A stretch of DNA of 62,000 nt. Origin: Owenia fusiformis (Eukaryota; Annelida; Polychaeta; Sabellida; Oweniidae). Of this stretch, positions 10,058 to 24,000 are shown piece by piece; within the stretch, counting starts at the first letter, position 1, and each line of letters opens with the position of its first letter. Below the pieces are notes generated by a model. That model saw only the letters and a program-made list of their open reading frames with translations, ran no database searches and was not told the origin of the DNA. Made by a program: the position numbers and the translations under genes. The stretch is from the NCBI GenBank assembly GCA_903813345.2, contig CAIIXF020000010.1, forward strand, positions 15,697,181-15,759,180, in the 5' to 3' direction.

Positions 10058-10875
10058 TGGTCAATGAATTGTACCTAAATTGTGCTTGAAATGACTGCCA
10101 CAGAAAACTCAAAGAAAACCCAAATTTTCCACATGTCAATGCATAGTAGTCATTCAGTGATGCCATTTTTGAAAAATGTGTTATCATTAGTCAAATTTCT
10201 CAGCAACTAGTTCATGAATTGCTTCGTATTTTTTTACTGTTCATGAAAACACAGAATGAAATCATGTGCTAAGGATGTGTTTTCATTAAGAGTAACTGGT
10301 TATTATATATGTTGAATCGCAATTGCACCCCCAACCCCCACAAAAATTTGGTAATATTTGTTGAAAAAACATTATCAATAGTTTGAAATGCTTAGAATGC
10401 ACTATATATACAATGTAATTTGTAAAAAATGTCAGGGGTTTCATTCAAAGTGATACAGACCCATAAAACCACAACCCCATTGGCAATTGCTGGCTTTAAG
10501 CCCCTTTTGTGTAATTTTTTTTTATTGCAATGCCGATACAAAATAAGTCGAATATTTGAATTTTAACATTTAATGTCCCAAACTCCCCCAATCTGCAGAA
10601 AAGTATATACCGTAAATCATATTTACCAAAATGAGTGTCTCCAAGGCTTCATATAAAGGAGCTTAGAACATATGAAGGTTCTATATATACCTTACTGAAC
10701 ATACATGTAGGCCACCTGACTTCTGTCAGGTTGGTAGAGTAAGCTCTACCGGATCTCCCATACAAACCTCGGTCCCTGTGAGATCTACAGTTGGGAACCA
10801 AAATAAATGACAGGTCAATTTTCGATCACCATTTCCTAATCATGGTTGTCTGAAAGCCCATAATTTCCAATATTG

Positions 10876-11492
10876 TCTAGATATGGGTTTGTAGAAAAAA
10901 CCGGGTACTGGGTACCATCGAACCCCCTTCTGGCTACACCTATGACATTGTAAGACGATTTGAAAAACATGACAAATCAATCTTATTCTATTATCAAAAG
11001 TTTGTATGTTGGTACGTGAATTGTTTTGATTATGATTTACGTGATTATGACGTGTGTTAATTTACATGATGCAATGTGTAAGATTTTGATTATTTATCAT
11101 AATTTAAGTTATCCCAATTTTCGATGAAACATCCACTGAAGTGTAAAAGTTGTTACGTCTAACAATGTCATAGGCGTAGCCAGGAGGGGGTGCAATGGTG
11201 CGATCGCAACCCCCCATAACCAATGAAAATATGACCATGATGATAGAGGAAGAAAAGAGTCTTAAAATGCTTTTTATTTGAAGCTTCTAGCTCAATTTTG
11301 AAGGACGAAGTTACAAACGTAAATTCAAAACAAATCTTACACGTTTTCTAATGATCTTATTATGTTATATATTCGTATTTTTTGTTTTTTGGGGTACCCG
11401 GTTTTTTCGAATGGGTACCGAGTACCAAGTTTGAACCCAACATGGAGGATTTACTACCTGGTACCCGTTTTTTTCTACAAACCCTCTAGATA
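10876..11492. mobile_element. Nested inverted-repeat element
   Basis: The outer arms pair GGTTTGTAGAAAAAACCGGG (about 10885) with CCCGTTTTTTTCTACAAACC (about 11464-11484). Both outer ends abut TCTAGATA. An inner pair, AACCCCCTTCTGGCTACACC (10921) with GTAGCCAGGAGGGGG (to 11191), probably marks a second MITE of about 270 bp. No coding sequence is seen. Confidence 0.55.
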
Positions 11493-11895
11493 CATATCCC
11501 TAAAATTTGTGTATTTTACATTTTATCTCACCCACTGATGCATGGCCTGTTGAAAAAACTTATTTAACATGAGAAATCCTCACTTCAGCAAATCCACCTG
11601 TCATTTTATTTATATTTATCTTCCAAACTGTATATTTCCTGATTTTTAAAATCAACAAAACTTTACAAACTTGTTTCATTAATACTCACTCGTTTTAAGG
11701 TGAGTTTTTGATGTGAATTCAATACCATGGATATACGAGAACTTAAATTTAATATCTAATACTTACCAGAAGTGCAATTTATTCATATAAAATCGATAAA
11801 AAGTGGAGAAGTTTGATTTGTGGCATATTTCCATAACAAGAACTATCAAATTTCTTAATTGAAAATCGCTACAGCGAAAGAGTTTGCTGATACAG

Positions 11896-11905
11896 CAGAT
11901 GGCGC
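11896..11905 (+). promoter_or_regulatory. CTCF-like core word CAGATGGCGC
   Basis: CAGATGGCGC fits the conserved CTCF core (CAG-R-K-GGCRS) and lies 90 bp before the CSPG4-like start codon, between the two divergent genes. A single 10-base match is weak evidence. Confidence 0.3.
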
Positions 11906-11994
11906 TACCAAGATGAAAAGGAAAGTTGGAAAATAAATACTCCGACAAAATATGCAATAATGTGACATTTCCTTATGTATAACACAAATAAAAC

Positions 11995-12082
11995 ATGGGA
12001 CTAACAAGACTATATACGAAGCTATCATTATGGATGATTTTATTAGGTGCATTGTTGATTCCTGTGGCGTATACATTGACTG
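11995..12082 (+). CDS. CSPG4: Signal-peptide first coding exon, probably of the CSPG4-like gene
   Basis: ATG opens MGLTRLYTKLSLWMILLGAL, and the exon continues LIPVAYTLT to donor G/GTAAGT at 12083. It has a basic N-region, a hydrophobic core and a small-residue end, a textbook signal peptide. Phase 1 matches the acceptor at 57331-57332. The upstream 100 bp (AT-rich) contains a CTCF-like word and no other start. Confidence 0.75.
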
Positions 12083-15000
12083 GTAAGTGTGCATTTTTTT
12101 GACAGTTGCAATGTCAAGTCTCAAGTGAGACAATGGGAAATTGTTTTGGAGCTTGGGGTTTTCTAGTGTCAGATGATGACCCTTCTTATTTCACAATTTT
12201 CAGATATTTTTACATTTTACATGTTCCTCTTTCTTTCGCACACTTTTTGAGGATTATTTTTATTATCTGCGGAATGCAAAGAATTTCATTATAGAGTCTA
12301 AATTATTTTTATGAAAATAGTGAAATTAACATATGCTTCAGAAGGGAATTATCTGTAGATCACTGTTAGAGTGCATATACTATATCTACCCGACACATGT
12401 GAATGTAATTTTTGCTCCACAATAGATACATTGGGATATAAATGAGTTCAGAAGAATTCGTAATCTGCAAATATCTAAGACTAACATAAAAATTATGATG
12501 GTCTCAGGTTACTCACTTCGAGAGCCATAGATTTTGAAACTTATGGCTCTCAAACGGAGAAGTGAACAGCTGATCAATAGTGACCTTTGAAATCGAATTA
12601 AGTCGATCCACGGCTTACTTTTGGTCTCTAACTGTGTCTTACATCAGTATCATCAATCCGTGTAAGTATTGGAGCGCTGGAGTACTTCTTTTTCGATCAG
12701 GACTTGTAAATTGTTCATCGAGTGAAAGTTTTTTAGACCTATTTCCAATATGGCGGTTTGCTAGGTGCGAGATACGCAACGAACGAAATGAATTTTGAGA
12801 ATTAGTTAGGTTCGGACAACCTCCGGAGATTTACGAAAATGTCCGAGCAGAAACCGCCATATTGGAATTTGGCAGTAAAACGATTCACTCGACTAACAAT
12901 TACAAGTCTTGATCGAAAAAGAAGTACTCCAGCACTCCAATACTTACACGGATTGATGATACTGATGTAAGACACAGTTAGAGACCAAAAGTAAGCCGCG
13001 GGTCGACTTAATTCGATTTCAAAGGTCACGATCATTGAGCTGTCCAAATGCTCTGTGGGAAAGCTATTATATCAAAATCCAAATAGCTTTCGCAGGAAGT
13101 AAGTCTCAGGCAAATATGTAAAGCAGGGAATTCGGTAACCAGAATCTAGTGCAACTGAAATTAGTGCAAATCGAGTGCTGCATTTGTCCGGAGTATATTG
13201 AGCAGGTGATTTCTGACATAATTCGTTATTTTGTTGCAGATTCCTTGTATAAATACCAGAGTTGAACATCATTTTACAATTTGTTGTTCTAGGTGTATGA
13301 TTATCATGAAACATTAAAAGAAATAATTCCAGAAGTACTATGCTGAATGAAATTGTAACATCTGCAGGTCTTTAATAAAAAATTATCCTTAAAGAAAGCA
13401 TAAGAAACTCTTATCAAAATCACCATGTCAATTCTGTTTAACTTGAAATTGTCAAATCGTGTAGGATATGTTGCGTCAGAATTAGAATAAGCATAGAGTA
13501 AAACCTAGGAGCATTAATCTAACAGAATGTTAAGTATCATGCAAATCCAAATCTTTACTTCAACAGACCAATATTATGTGGACGGTTTTTGCCGTATGAT
13601 GTTTGGTGGTTGATGCTTGGTGGTTGGTGTTCGGTGCTTAGAATTTGTAACAAATTGCAGCTGGTGACATTTTGCATTAATGCATTGTTCATCTATCTTT
13701 TGTTAAAATTATATATGATTATTATTCTAAGCTATTTTAACCAATGTAGTTCAAAAATTGTGTCATTTAGGTATTCTGAATATCCTGAAAGCACAAAAAC
13801 TGAATTTGAGATATATAAAACCGGTTAAATTATCTGGAATGAATAGAGGATAGTGAGACTAGCAAATGAAGATTTAAGGCATCATCAAAAAATTCCAATT
13901 TGAATTTTGGAATTTGATTTTGTTACTTGTAAATTCCTCTTTGATAGACACCTTGTTTGTCTCATTAACTGAGCTCTTCAAAATAAGCTGTTAGCCGTGT
14001 TGCTGTTAGAAATCTGAAATACAATAAAAACTGTCAAGTGGAACATCTCTGTAATTTGAACACCATCATAAGTGAAACGCTTTTTAGAATCCCATGATCC
14101 ATTAATTAAAATTCAATGAACCTCTGTACTGTAATATGAACACCTCTATATCCAAACCTCCCTATTGAACACTTGAGGTACTAAGGTGCTCTACTTGCAA
14201 AGGTTTTGCTGTTTTATACATGGATATGCACACATAGGCTAATAAAATATTTATGGGTTTCGCAAGTTGTCTGCATACTTCAACACTGGCAGGTAAAGGC
14301 TAACGTTCATAACAAAATAAAAACAAAGGTACTCGTTAACTAGCACAAACAGTAAAACCCATGTAAAAATGTGAAAACTTCTCCAAAGTAGAACTCATCA
14401 TCTTGTTTCAATTTCTATTGTCATGTAGACTCCTTGTAAGAAAATCTCTTATGTGAGCACATCTCCATATTAATGTTAGTTAGTTAAGGGGGCTCATAGT
14501 GTTGTTTATTTTTTGGTGGAGCTGCATGCTCAGTAGAATTATGATTTCTCTGCACAATGATGTCCAAAGGCAATTAAGATCATTCATGTACCCATGTCCC
14601 AAATTTTGAACACTATATTGACGTAATACCCTGCAAGTGTCCCAGAAACACAGAGGTACTCGATCTTGATTGGACATCATGGGGCAGAGAAATCATAATT
14701 ATCCCACCGAACAAAGTTCGAGGGGGATATAGAGAAGCCATCCGTCTGTCCGTTCGTCCGTCCGTTCGTCTGTGTGTCTGGGCGATAACTCCAATACCGG
14801 TTGACGGATTTGGTTCAAATTTTATAGGCTTATGCCTTATGAGTGTAGGACCTCTGCTCGAGAAGGAATTTTCAATATGGCCGCTCAATTCAAAATGGCC
14901 ACCATTTTTCGTAAAAAATGTAATCGTTAATAACTCAAATACAAGTTGACGGATTTGGTTCAAATTTTATATGCTGATGCATAGGGACAAAGGAGTTTTG

Positions 15001-18000
15001 CACAAAAAAGAGATTATCAAGATGGCCGCTTAATTTTTTCAAAATGGTGGCCATTTTTCGTAAAAATATGTAATCTTTGATAAATCAAATACCAGTGAAC
15101 GGATTTGGTTCAAATTTTATATGATGATGCTTAGAGATACAGTAGCTATGTTCAACAAAATTTTTTCAAGATGGCCACTTAATTTCAAAATGGCGGCAAT
15201 TTTTCGTAAAAACGTAATCTTTGATAACTCAAATACCAGTGACCAGATTTGGTTGAAATTTTATATGATTATGCCTATAGGGACACAGTACCTCTGTTCA
15301 AGAAATAATTTTCAAGATGGCCACTAATTTTCGTAAAAAATATAATCTTTGATAACTCATATACCAGTGAACGGATTTGGTTCAAATTTTATATGATGAT
15401 GCCTAGTTCACAATGGTATAAACTAACTTTGTGCCAAATTTCATGCTTCTATCACAAAGTGCACAAACATTTCAACATTTACACAAGCTATAATAAGCAT
15501 AATATGTTTTGTTCGGTGGGATTTGCTACTCCGTGGAGTTGCTGTTTTTCTAGTTTAACTGAGTGGCTCCACAACAAAATAAACAATGTAATGGACCCCC
15601 TAAATCCATAATATAGATTAGATAGTTAGTTGTAATTTTCTACCAAGAGTATAGTCTTATAATCAGTGCATTGAAGGCTGTTGCCCAGAGGCTATAGTAG
15701 TTATTGCTAAACGATGCTCTTATAAAAGATATAGGCTATACTCTTCAAAAAGAGAGATCTCTTTGATTTTTTAGATAAGTCAAGCTGCCTACTTGGCACC
15801 GAGAAATCTATCAACGAAGACCAAATTATGGAAATTGAACTCATAAAACTTGTCATCATGTCAAGGCGTCTCATTTCTTCTCAAGCATCGGATAACAGAA
15901 GTGTGATGGGCGTCATTAAATGTACAATTGTTGTGATTTCCTATGTCTAGTTCCAAGTTTGAAAATGTAGATTACCCATTTTAACATATTGGTATTCAGA
16001 CTTGTACAACTCATTTTTCTAAGTTCATTGCCAAGAGTGAAAAGTGATTGCCATTAGCAATCAGACAGTTGTGAGTTTCAAACCCCGTCAATCGATGGTC
16101 AAGTTTTGTAAAGTAACATCAAAATGAGATAAGGGCTCTCTGTCGAGCTAAGTGTAGCAAACATACCTGGATGCAGAGTATTTAACTTGATTAGGATATG
16201 ATATCCAGGTACAGGTATATATAGTCCCAGGAGCAATCTATTTAGGACCAACGTTTCTATGTGCTGTAAATTATACAGATTTTGGGTTCTAATGATATAT
16301 CAATTAGTAAGAAATTATAGAATGAAACCAATTTTGTTGGAAGGTAGGAAAAGATTAAATAAATAGAAACAGGCTGTAAAATATATTTCTTGAAATGACT
16401 TAAATTGCACGAACAGAAGTCAGCAGATGAGAAAAATCTCAAGTTTCTGATATTTACCACCCATGCTTTAAAGCAACAGTTTCCAAATTTTGGCACGCAA
16501 ACTGCTCCCTTGAAAATACTTCCAAGTATGCTGTTAATTTTCTCTGTAGATCTGAATTACATTTAAAAATACATGGGTTGGTGGACTGTTTATGCATTTG
16601 AAATTTTCTGGTTCCTTTGTTTTTATCTCGTACTTTCATAAGTCATCAAGGTATGCCTCATACACATGATCGAAAAGTTAAAATGTCATCATGAATAATA
16701 AGTCAAACACGCTATTCTATTTTTCGTTAATTTATGTTAATCTTTTGCATATTATTCATTAACTTCAAGTTTTGGGTGGTGACAGTTTTCCCCTCAATAA
16801 AATGAAATATTTGGGTACTGGTGTCAAAGCTGTTAGTTGGGCATTTGAAGTTGACCTAGATTGACCTTGCTCCCAGGTGAAAATCTGCCATGATCAACCA
16901 AGATGACCTCATTTTTAGAACCTACAGACTTGAGGATTCAGAAAACCCATATAGTTAGAACATCTTGAGGGGTTTGGACATTCCATATTCAAAATCAATA
17001 AAGTTTTGCATCTAATCAAGAAAAATTGTTAGGGAGGAAACAGGTATACTTTCTCTTAGCTCATATCAGTTAATGAAGACACATAATTTACGTAAATCAC
17101 ATCCAGGGATCAAAGGCTAAACCAGCCAAGACTTGACCATACAGCTGAGCATTTCCCCAAAAGTCTATTAGTAAAAACCTGCACATAATTTGTGCATATC
17201 TTTGAGGGCAAACCTTATGTTTTAGCAGCATGCAGGGCTGTATTATTAATGATAGATATGATACTGGAAATAAAACTGCCTAATGAGAAAGCCCTTACAA
17301 CAAAGCTCGAGCATGTTATCCCCTCCAAACTCATCCCTAAAGCGCTATTTAGGACTTTGTCATAATTTACCTTCTGCAGTCTTTGACTTTGAGCAAATAC
17401 AGTAATTTTTTAGATTATGCAACAAATCTTCATTTTATTGAGAGTTTTCTCTGGAAACTGCTATACGAGATCATTTTCAGCCTAATTTTTAGACCCGAGG
17501 AGAGATTGAGTAGTACAGGTGGGGGAGGCAGACCGCTGCATTTTGTATGTGCTAACTAAATATATAAACATTTACTAATCAAGGATGACTAGAGTATAAA
17601 ATGGTACAAAACTGTGGAGTTTCTCTGCTTGGGATATCTAGATCTGACTTTGAAGTTTGTTATATTTACTATTATCACCTTATCATATCAGGACAGTAAA
17701 ATGCTGAGTAGCTTATTTGATGGAAGTTTTCTTAGTTGAAGTATGCAAACTGAAATGATTCTAAGTGTATTTGAAATAAACCGTGACTTAGTCCTCATAC
17801 TATTCAACTTAGTTGCTATTAGAAACATCTATGAAAATATTGTGATACCTGTAAGATTGTTAAATGCTAATAAGAAAAATAATGGAAGAAAATGTTTCTG
17901 TTATATTGAGATTCACCTTTTCTTCATTGACTTTCCTTGTCTTTGTATTAAACATATTGTTGAAAATGTTGAGAATGAGCATATATTTTTCTATGGAAAT

Positions 18001-21000
18001 TAAATAATTGATTACCCTTGATTAATGCAGTCTAAAATTAATGAAGAAGCTCTCTTTGACGAAGTGAAGTAAAATGAATGGAGGGTAATCATTGATATAT
18101 TCCTCATACGAAATACAATGTTTAATCAGTTCTTAAGATTTTGTTGTTATTGATATAATATATACTGATATTTTTCAATCTCTTTTTTAGTTTTTAAGTT
18201 TTAGTTATTATGTCACCACCACAAGTGTTGACATATTGTTACAGTCTCCAACCTGCTTTGGATGGTGTTCGGCCTTTATTGGTTGGTGTTTGGCAGTCAA
18301 TGTCTGTAACAAATGGCAGGTGGTGACATTTTGCATGTAATGCCTTGTTATATTTAAGAAATACATGTAGTACCAAATACAGGTTTGATTAGGTGAAATA
18401 ATGCAGACTTGCTTCTTAGTGCTTTCAATTTATATATTTTATGCATACTGACTTTATTACCAATATTTTCCTTTCAGTCATAATCATACCTTGGCAGATC
18501 AAAATAATTCCCCCCCCCCCTCCCAGGTCTAAGAAGGTGCAGTCACAGACCACACCCAATGCGCTCCCCATCCATGGGCCTGCTACCCCATATATTTACC
18601 TGTGAAATCACCATGGCAATTATAGATAAGATTAGGGCTCAGTATCATTTTTGTAAGTGATCCAGTATTGAGTGGGTGATATTTCTTGATAAGAATCATC
18701 TCTGTGGATTTATACCTACCTACAGTCTGCCTATATTTACCCAAAGTGTAATAGATTCTACAATGTCATAGAAACCTCATCAAAATACAACATACCTGTG
18801 ATATATTCTGTAATGTAGAATGTGCTAGGCTTTGTCAGTGTTAACATGTAGAAGCTTTCTCAGGTAAAATGTATTTGGGATTCACTTTTTTAAAAATGAG
18901 TGGTTAAAATTTGTGAATGGTGCAATAAAAATATTTTTGATGTTTTTGTGAAAGTAATGGTGCTATTAGTTATATTGTAGGGTATAGTGTATGGTATATA
19001 TGGTATGGTATATATTATATGGTATATATTGTATGGTATATATTGTATGGTATATATGGTATGGTATATATTGTATGGTATATATGGTATGGTATATATT
19101 GTATGGTATATATGGTATGGTATATATTATATGGTATATATGGTATGGTATATATTGTATGGTATATATTATATGGTATATATTGTATGTGTAATTACTC
19201 ACAAATATAGGTAGTTTTAATATGGAAATATATTTTGAAACAATGTTAAAGTAACATATACATCTATATTACATGTACAATAAAAGGGTGGTTATACCAC
19301 AAACTCTCAAAGCGGTTAGTAATGAAACCAAATAAAGACCAGTAATGGTTACTCGCTACTTTTACTAGTCTGTGACACTGGTTACCCAAATTATCTGAAA
19401 TCCTAACTTAACCTTGTGGTACCACCAAATCAACTGAGTAATCCTAATCGCTCACAACGAATACCCTATACTACCTACTGGCTGTGGGAACACTGTGTTT
19501 CCATCTGAATTAACTTACTCACTAACTCTTCGTTCTGCAAGTCCTAACACTTAACTATATTCTAATAACTCATGAACTAAAGTTAACCTATAATGGTTGC
19601 ATACTTAAAATGTAGTCATAACAACTTCCCTATGCTATGAATACACATGAATGCGTAAATACTACTAAGAGTTTAGTTTCCAGCTATAATATCTTATTAA
19701 GACATAATGACCCATAAAATGTGCATATATCAGTCAGAATGTTGCTGATTCAATGTTAATAATCAGACAATGTATATTGGGACACCCTGTAATGATATAA
19801 GCGATATTCTAATGTTTGCTGGTAACGGTTACTCTAATCGTCGCTCCGGTACAATGAAGGCTTTGTTTTGTTCAACTACTTAACTCAGCACAATCCTACT
19901 CTATAGCAAATAATTGACTGCTCAATCTGGCCTTCTGTACAAATGGTCAAAGTTTATTGTACCACTCTATAATAACTCCAATATGTCGATCATTGAATCA
20001 TATGCCATCATAATGCTCAATGTATCATAGTACACTCTATAATGATATTGTGCTGGTATGCTAGTATCTTAGGCTCCTATATGGTCGCTCTGGTACATAT
20101 TCTGTCTGGTTCATACTGTAATTGATGATCACGGCAAATTGTGACATCCTATAACTACTAGTGCCAATGAATTAATGCTTTAACACCATAATAGTCAATG
20201 TATATGGGAATACTCTGTATCGATAATCACTGATACTCATTCTGGTCTCCAGTTCACGCATGAATAGTGAACACTATCAATATACACTATGAATGCTACT
20301 GAAGCACTATAATTACTAGTGCCAATCAATTAATCGTATAATACCATAATAGTCAATGTATATGGGGATACTCTGTAACAATATCTTTCTATAAATCACC
20401 AACACTCATGCGGGTCTCGTGTTCACGTGTGAATACTGGACACTGTTAATACACACTTTTATTGTTACACTAGGCAAATCAGTTAATGTTACAAAACTAC
20501 ATCTACGAGCACACTGATCACATGCTATAAATCGTGACGATATCTTTCTATGAATTGCCAATACTCAATTCGGGTCTTGAGTTCACTTGTGAATACTGGA
20601 CACTGTTAATACACACTTTTATTGTTACGCTAGGCAAATCAGTTAATGTTACAAAACTACATCTACGAGCACACTGATCACATGCTATAAATCGTGACGA
20701 TATCTTTCTATGAATTGCCAATACTCATTCGGGTCTTGAGTTCACTTGTGAATACTGGACACTGTTAATACACACTTTGATTGTTACGCTAGCCAAATCA
20801 GGTAATGTTACAAAACTACATCTACGAGCACACTGATCACATGCTATAAATCGTGACGATATCTTTCTATAAATTGCCAATACTCATTCGGGTCTTGTGT
20901 TCACTTGTGAATACACACTTTGATTGTTACGCTAGGCAAATCAGTTAATGTTACAAAACTACATCTACAAGCAACACTGATCACATGCTATGAATCGTGC

Positions 21001-24000
21001 AATTTGTCGTGTATCTCAAGGTATTGCTGCTATATTCTGTAAAACAAACCACCACCACAAGCGTTAGTATAAGGCCACTGGGAAGAATAATCAACTATAC
21101 TCTATACCTGGAAACACATAAAAATATACCATATTACATTCCTCCCTTCCTTGACCTACACTAACCCATGAATTTATTTGTGCTTAGTACAGCTGCGCTT
21201 ACTACCTGCTGGCAAAATGTTTTTATTGCTGACCTCACAATGGTGTTTGGGAAAATTCACAGTATATTGGGATTTACCATATGGCAGTTCCTGTTCTTCA
21301 TCCCAAAACTGTTCCTCATCATCTTGCGACAACTCATGAAAGTTAGCTTCTGAAGAAGTATCATCTTCCTCCCCAGACAGATCATCTTCCTCACTAGAGA
21401 TATGATTGGTAACTCGGACAGTCTCTTGTTCTCCACCTTCATGGTTATTTCTGTTATTGATAATAACATCATCTTCCCATTCCTCATCTGAACTGGAAAT
21501 GTCAATTTCACTATCTGACCCATGCAAATGAATGGACGACCCCTTGGCTTTCCCATCTTGTGTGGGTTTTTCAATATCAGCTTGATTGGTATTGAAGTTT
21601 CTTCTACTGATAAACTTCTTGAGCCTATCATAATTCACATGGATAACTTTGTTGCCTAAGTCCACCTTATATGTGACATCAGATGTGCGCTTTAAGATTT
21701 TAAATGGCCCCTTCCATGGATTATGAAGCTTCCCGTCTTTTCCACGTGCAGTTGGGTCAAACAGCATGACTTTGTCACCATGTTCATATTTCTGAAACGT
21801 TCCTTTGAGATCCTTATCATATTGAGCCTTTTGTCGCTTCTGAGATTTACTGATGTTGTCTTGAGCCAAGTTAAATACCTTCCTCATATCCCTCTGAAGA
21901 GTAGCCACCCAAGATTGTGCAGAGACCCTTTCAATTGGGTAAGCTTCACCAACCATCCAGTCTATGGGTAAATGAGCTTCTCTGCCAAAGGTCAGCATGA
22001 ATGGCGAAAACCCTGTAGAACTATGAACACTTGTTCTATATGCAAAGAGGACTAGAGGTAGCTTTAGATCCCAGTCACGGTTTTCTTTTGCAAATATGGA
22101 GAGAGAGTTTATCAACATTTTATTATTCCTCTCTATCATGCCATCTGTCTTTGGATGATATGAAGTGGTCCTTCTTTTCTTGGTTTCAAGTACCCTGCAT
22201 AGCTCTTTAAACAGTCTACTTTCGAATTGAGACCCCTGGTCTGAATTTATACTGACAGGACAACCAAACCTTGATATCCATTCCCGGACCAGTAGTGACG
22301 CTGTTCTTTCAGTTTTGATGTCTTTCATGGGATAGGCCTCAACCCATTTAGTCAGGTAATCACCCACCACCATGGCATATTTATTACCCCGTGACGTAGG
22401 TGGTAATTCGACAAAGTCCATGGCAATTTCCTCAAATGGTCTCCCCTTCACTGGAATACAAGTTAGTGGAGCTTTTGGTTTGGTTTTCGGGGACTTTCTT
22501 TGTTGACACTCAACACAGCTTGAACACCAATCCTCTACATCTTGTTGAAATCCTGGCCAATAGTACCTAAGTCTGATACGTGCTGAAGTTCGGTCGGGTC
22601 CGAAATGGCCTGACAAAATATTATCATGAAGTTCACCTAATGCAAATTCTCTCCAAGATTTAGGAAGGACTATTTGCATTATACTTGGTAATCCATTTTC
22701 TCTCTCAACTTCTCTATATAAGACCCCTCTGTATAACTTTAGATCCTTCTTCTGCTTATAAATCCACCTTGAAGTTCTTGATGCCTGACTCAGTTGTTCC
22801 TCACTTGGCTCTCCCCTTCTCAACCACTTTAACACCTGCCCGATATCAGGATCCTCCTCCTGGTCCTCCTTAAGAGTATCCATATTAAGGAAGGGGGCCT
22901 TGTGACCATCTGCAAAACCCTCATTTTGACCAACTTCATGGTTTTCATTGTTCTGGTCCTCAGCTAGTTCAGGGAGTGCATCCTTTAATGAAGTATGTTG
23001 GCTCTCACTGATCGACTTATCTGTTACATCTGGAGTTAACATTGGGTTATCTTCCAGAAGTTGTTCCTTGAGTGATGTAGCCCTCTGCCATGTATTCACA
23101 TTTTGGTGATCAGGTATGGGCTTAGTAGGGCACAACTTCAACTGCTGTGGTGCTAGATCATTTAGTTCCCTCTGTCCCTGCTTAGCAACATCAATTGTGG
23201 TGCATTTATTTATCTGTGCTGGTTCCCCAACTTGTATTCCAACTGATTTACTCATTGTCTTGGATTCTGATTCATCCTCTAATCTTGAGAGGAAATCTGC
23301 ATTTGCATGCTCACTTCCTTTACGATAGACAATGGTATATGGATATTCCTCAAGCAACATGAGCCAACGTGCCCAACGGCCCTTAGGTTCCTTGATATTC
23401 CTAAGCCAAACCAGAGGATTGTGGTCGGTCCTCAGAATAAATGGTTTACCATATAAGAATTGACGAAACTGGTTCACAGCATAAATGATGGCCAGACATT
23501 CTCGTTCTGTAGTCGAATAGTTCCTTTGCTCCTTGGTCAGAGTTGAGCTTGCAAAGGCAACTGGCCTTTCATGACCTTTGCCATCTTGCTGTGATAAACA
23601 AGCCCCCACCGAGTTGGCTGAGGCATCAGTGTCTACCAGAAAATCCCTATCAAAACAGGGGTATGCCATCACCTGATAAGATGCAAGTGTTTTCTTCAGG
23701 GTCTCCACTGCCTGGAGTTGATCTGCATTAAGTGTCAGTAACTTAGTTTTATGGAGTTTGCTGTTTTTAATGCTGTCATATAAAGGTTTAGCAGTGTCTG
23801 CCATTCCTTTTATGAACCTCCTGTAGTAATTCAATTTACCTAAAAACCGCAACATCTGTTCTATCGTCTTCGGAGTTGGCATCTCAACTATGGCCTTTAC
23901 AGCATCTTCATTTGGTCGGACCCCATCAGCATCTACCACATATCCCAAATATTTAACAGCTTTTTGGGCGAAATAGCATTTCAGTGGTTGTAGTTTGAGT

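Larger units (their letters stand above)
8886..11994. promoter_or_regulatory. Divergent intergenic region between PCSK7-like and CSPG4-like genes
   Basis: The two start codons face away from each other across 3.1 kb, so both promoters should lie here. The stretch holds two tRNA-derived elements (9274-9471, 9843-10057), a nested inverted-repeat element (about 10876-11492) and an AGATGGCGC word at 11898. The remainder (8886-9273, 9472-9842, 10058-10875, 11493-11994) is AT-rich, and I see no gene there. Confidence 0.6.

Noticed and set aside
10721-10800. tRNA-like stretch GGTTGGTAGAGTAAGC
   Set aside because: An A-box-like word only. No matching B box or acceptor stem.
12580-13047. Two similar open frames of 72 and 81 codons on opposite strands
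   Set aside because: They are the same sequence read from the two arms of the fold-back repeat. No domain or splice context.
18966-19214. Several overlapping open frames on both strands rich in Tyr/Ile/Gly
   Set aside because: They are translations of the TATGGTATATAT array. No real protein is encoded.
20360-21000. CRISPR-like array
   Set aside because: The 159-bp spacing, no short direct repeat/unique spacer pattern, and a location in an LTR identify it as LTR tandem repeats. CRISPR is not expected in an animal genome.
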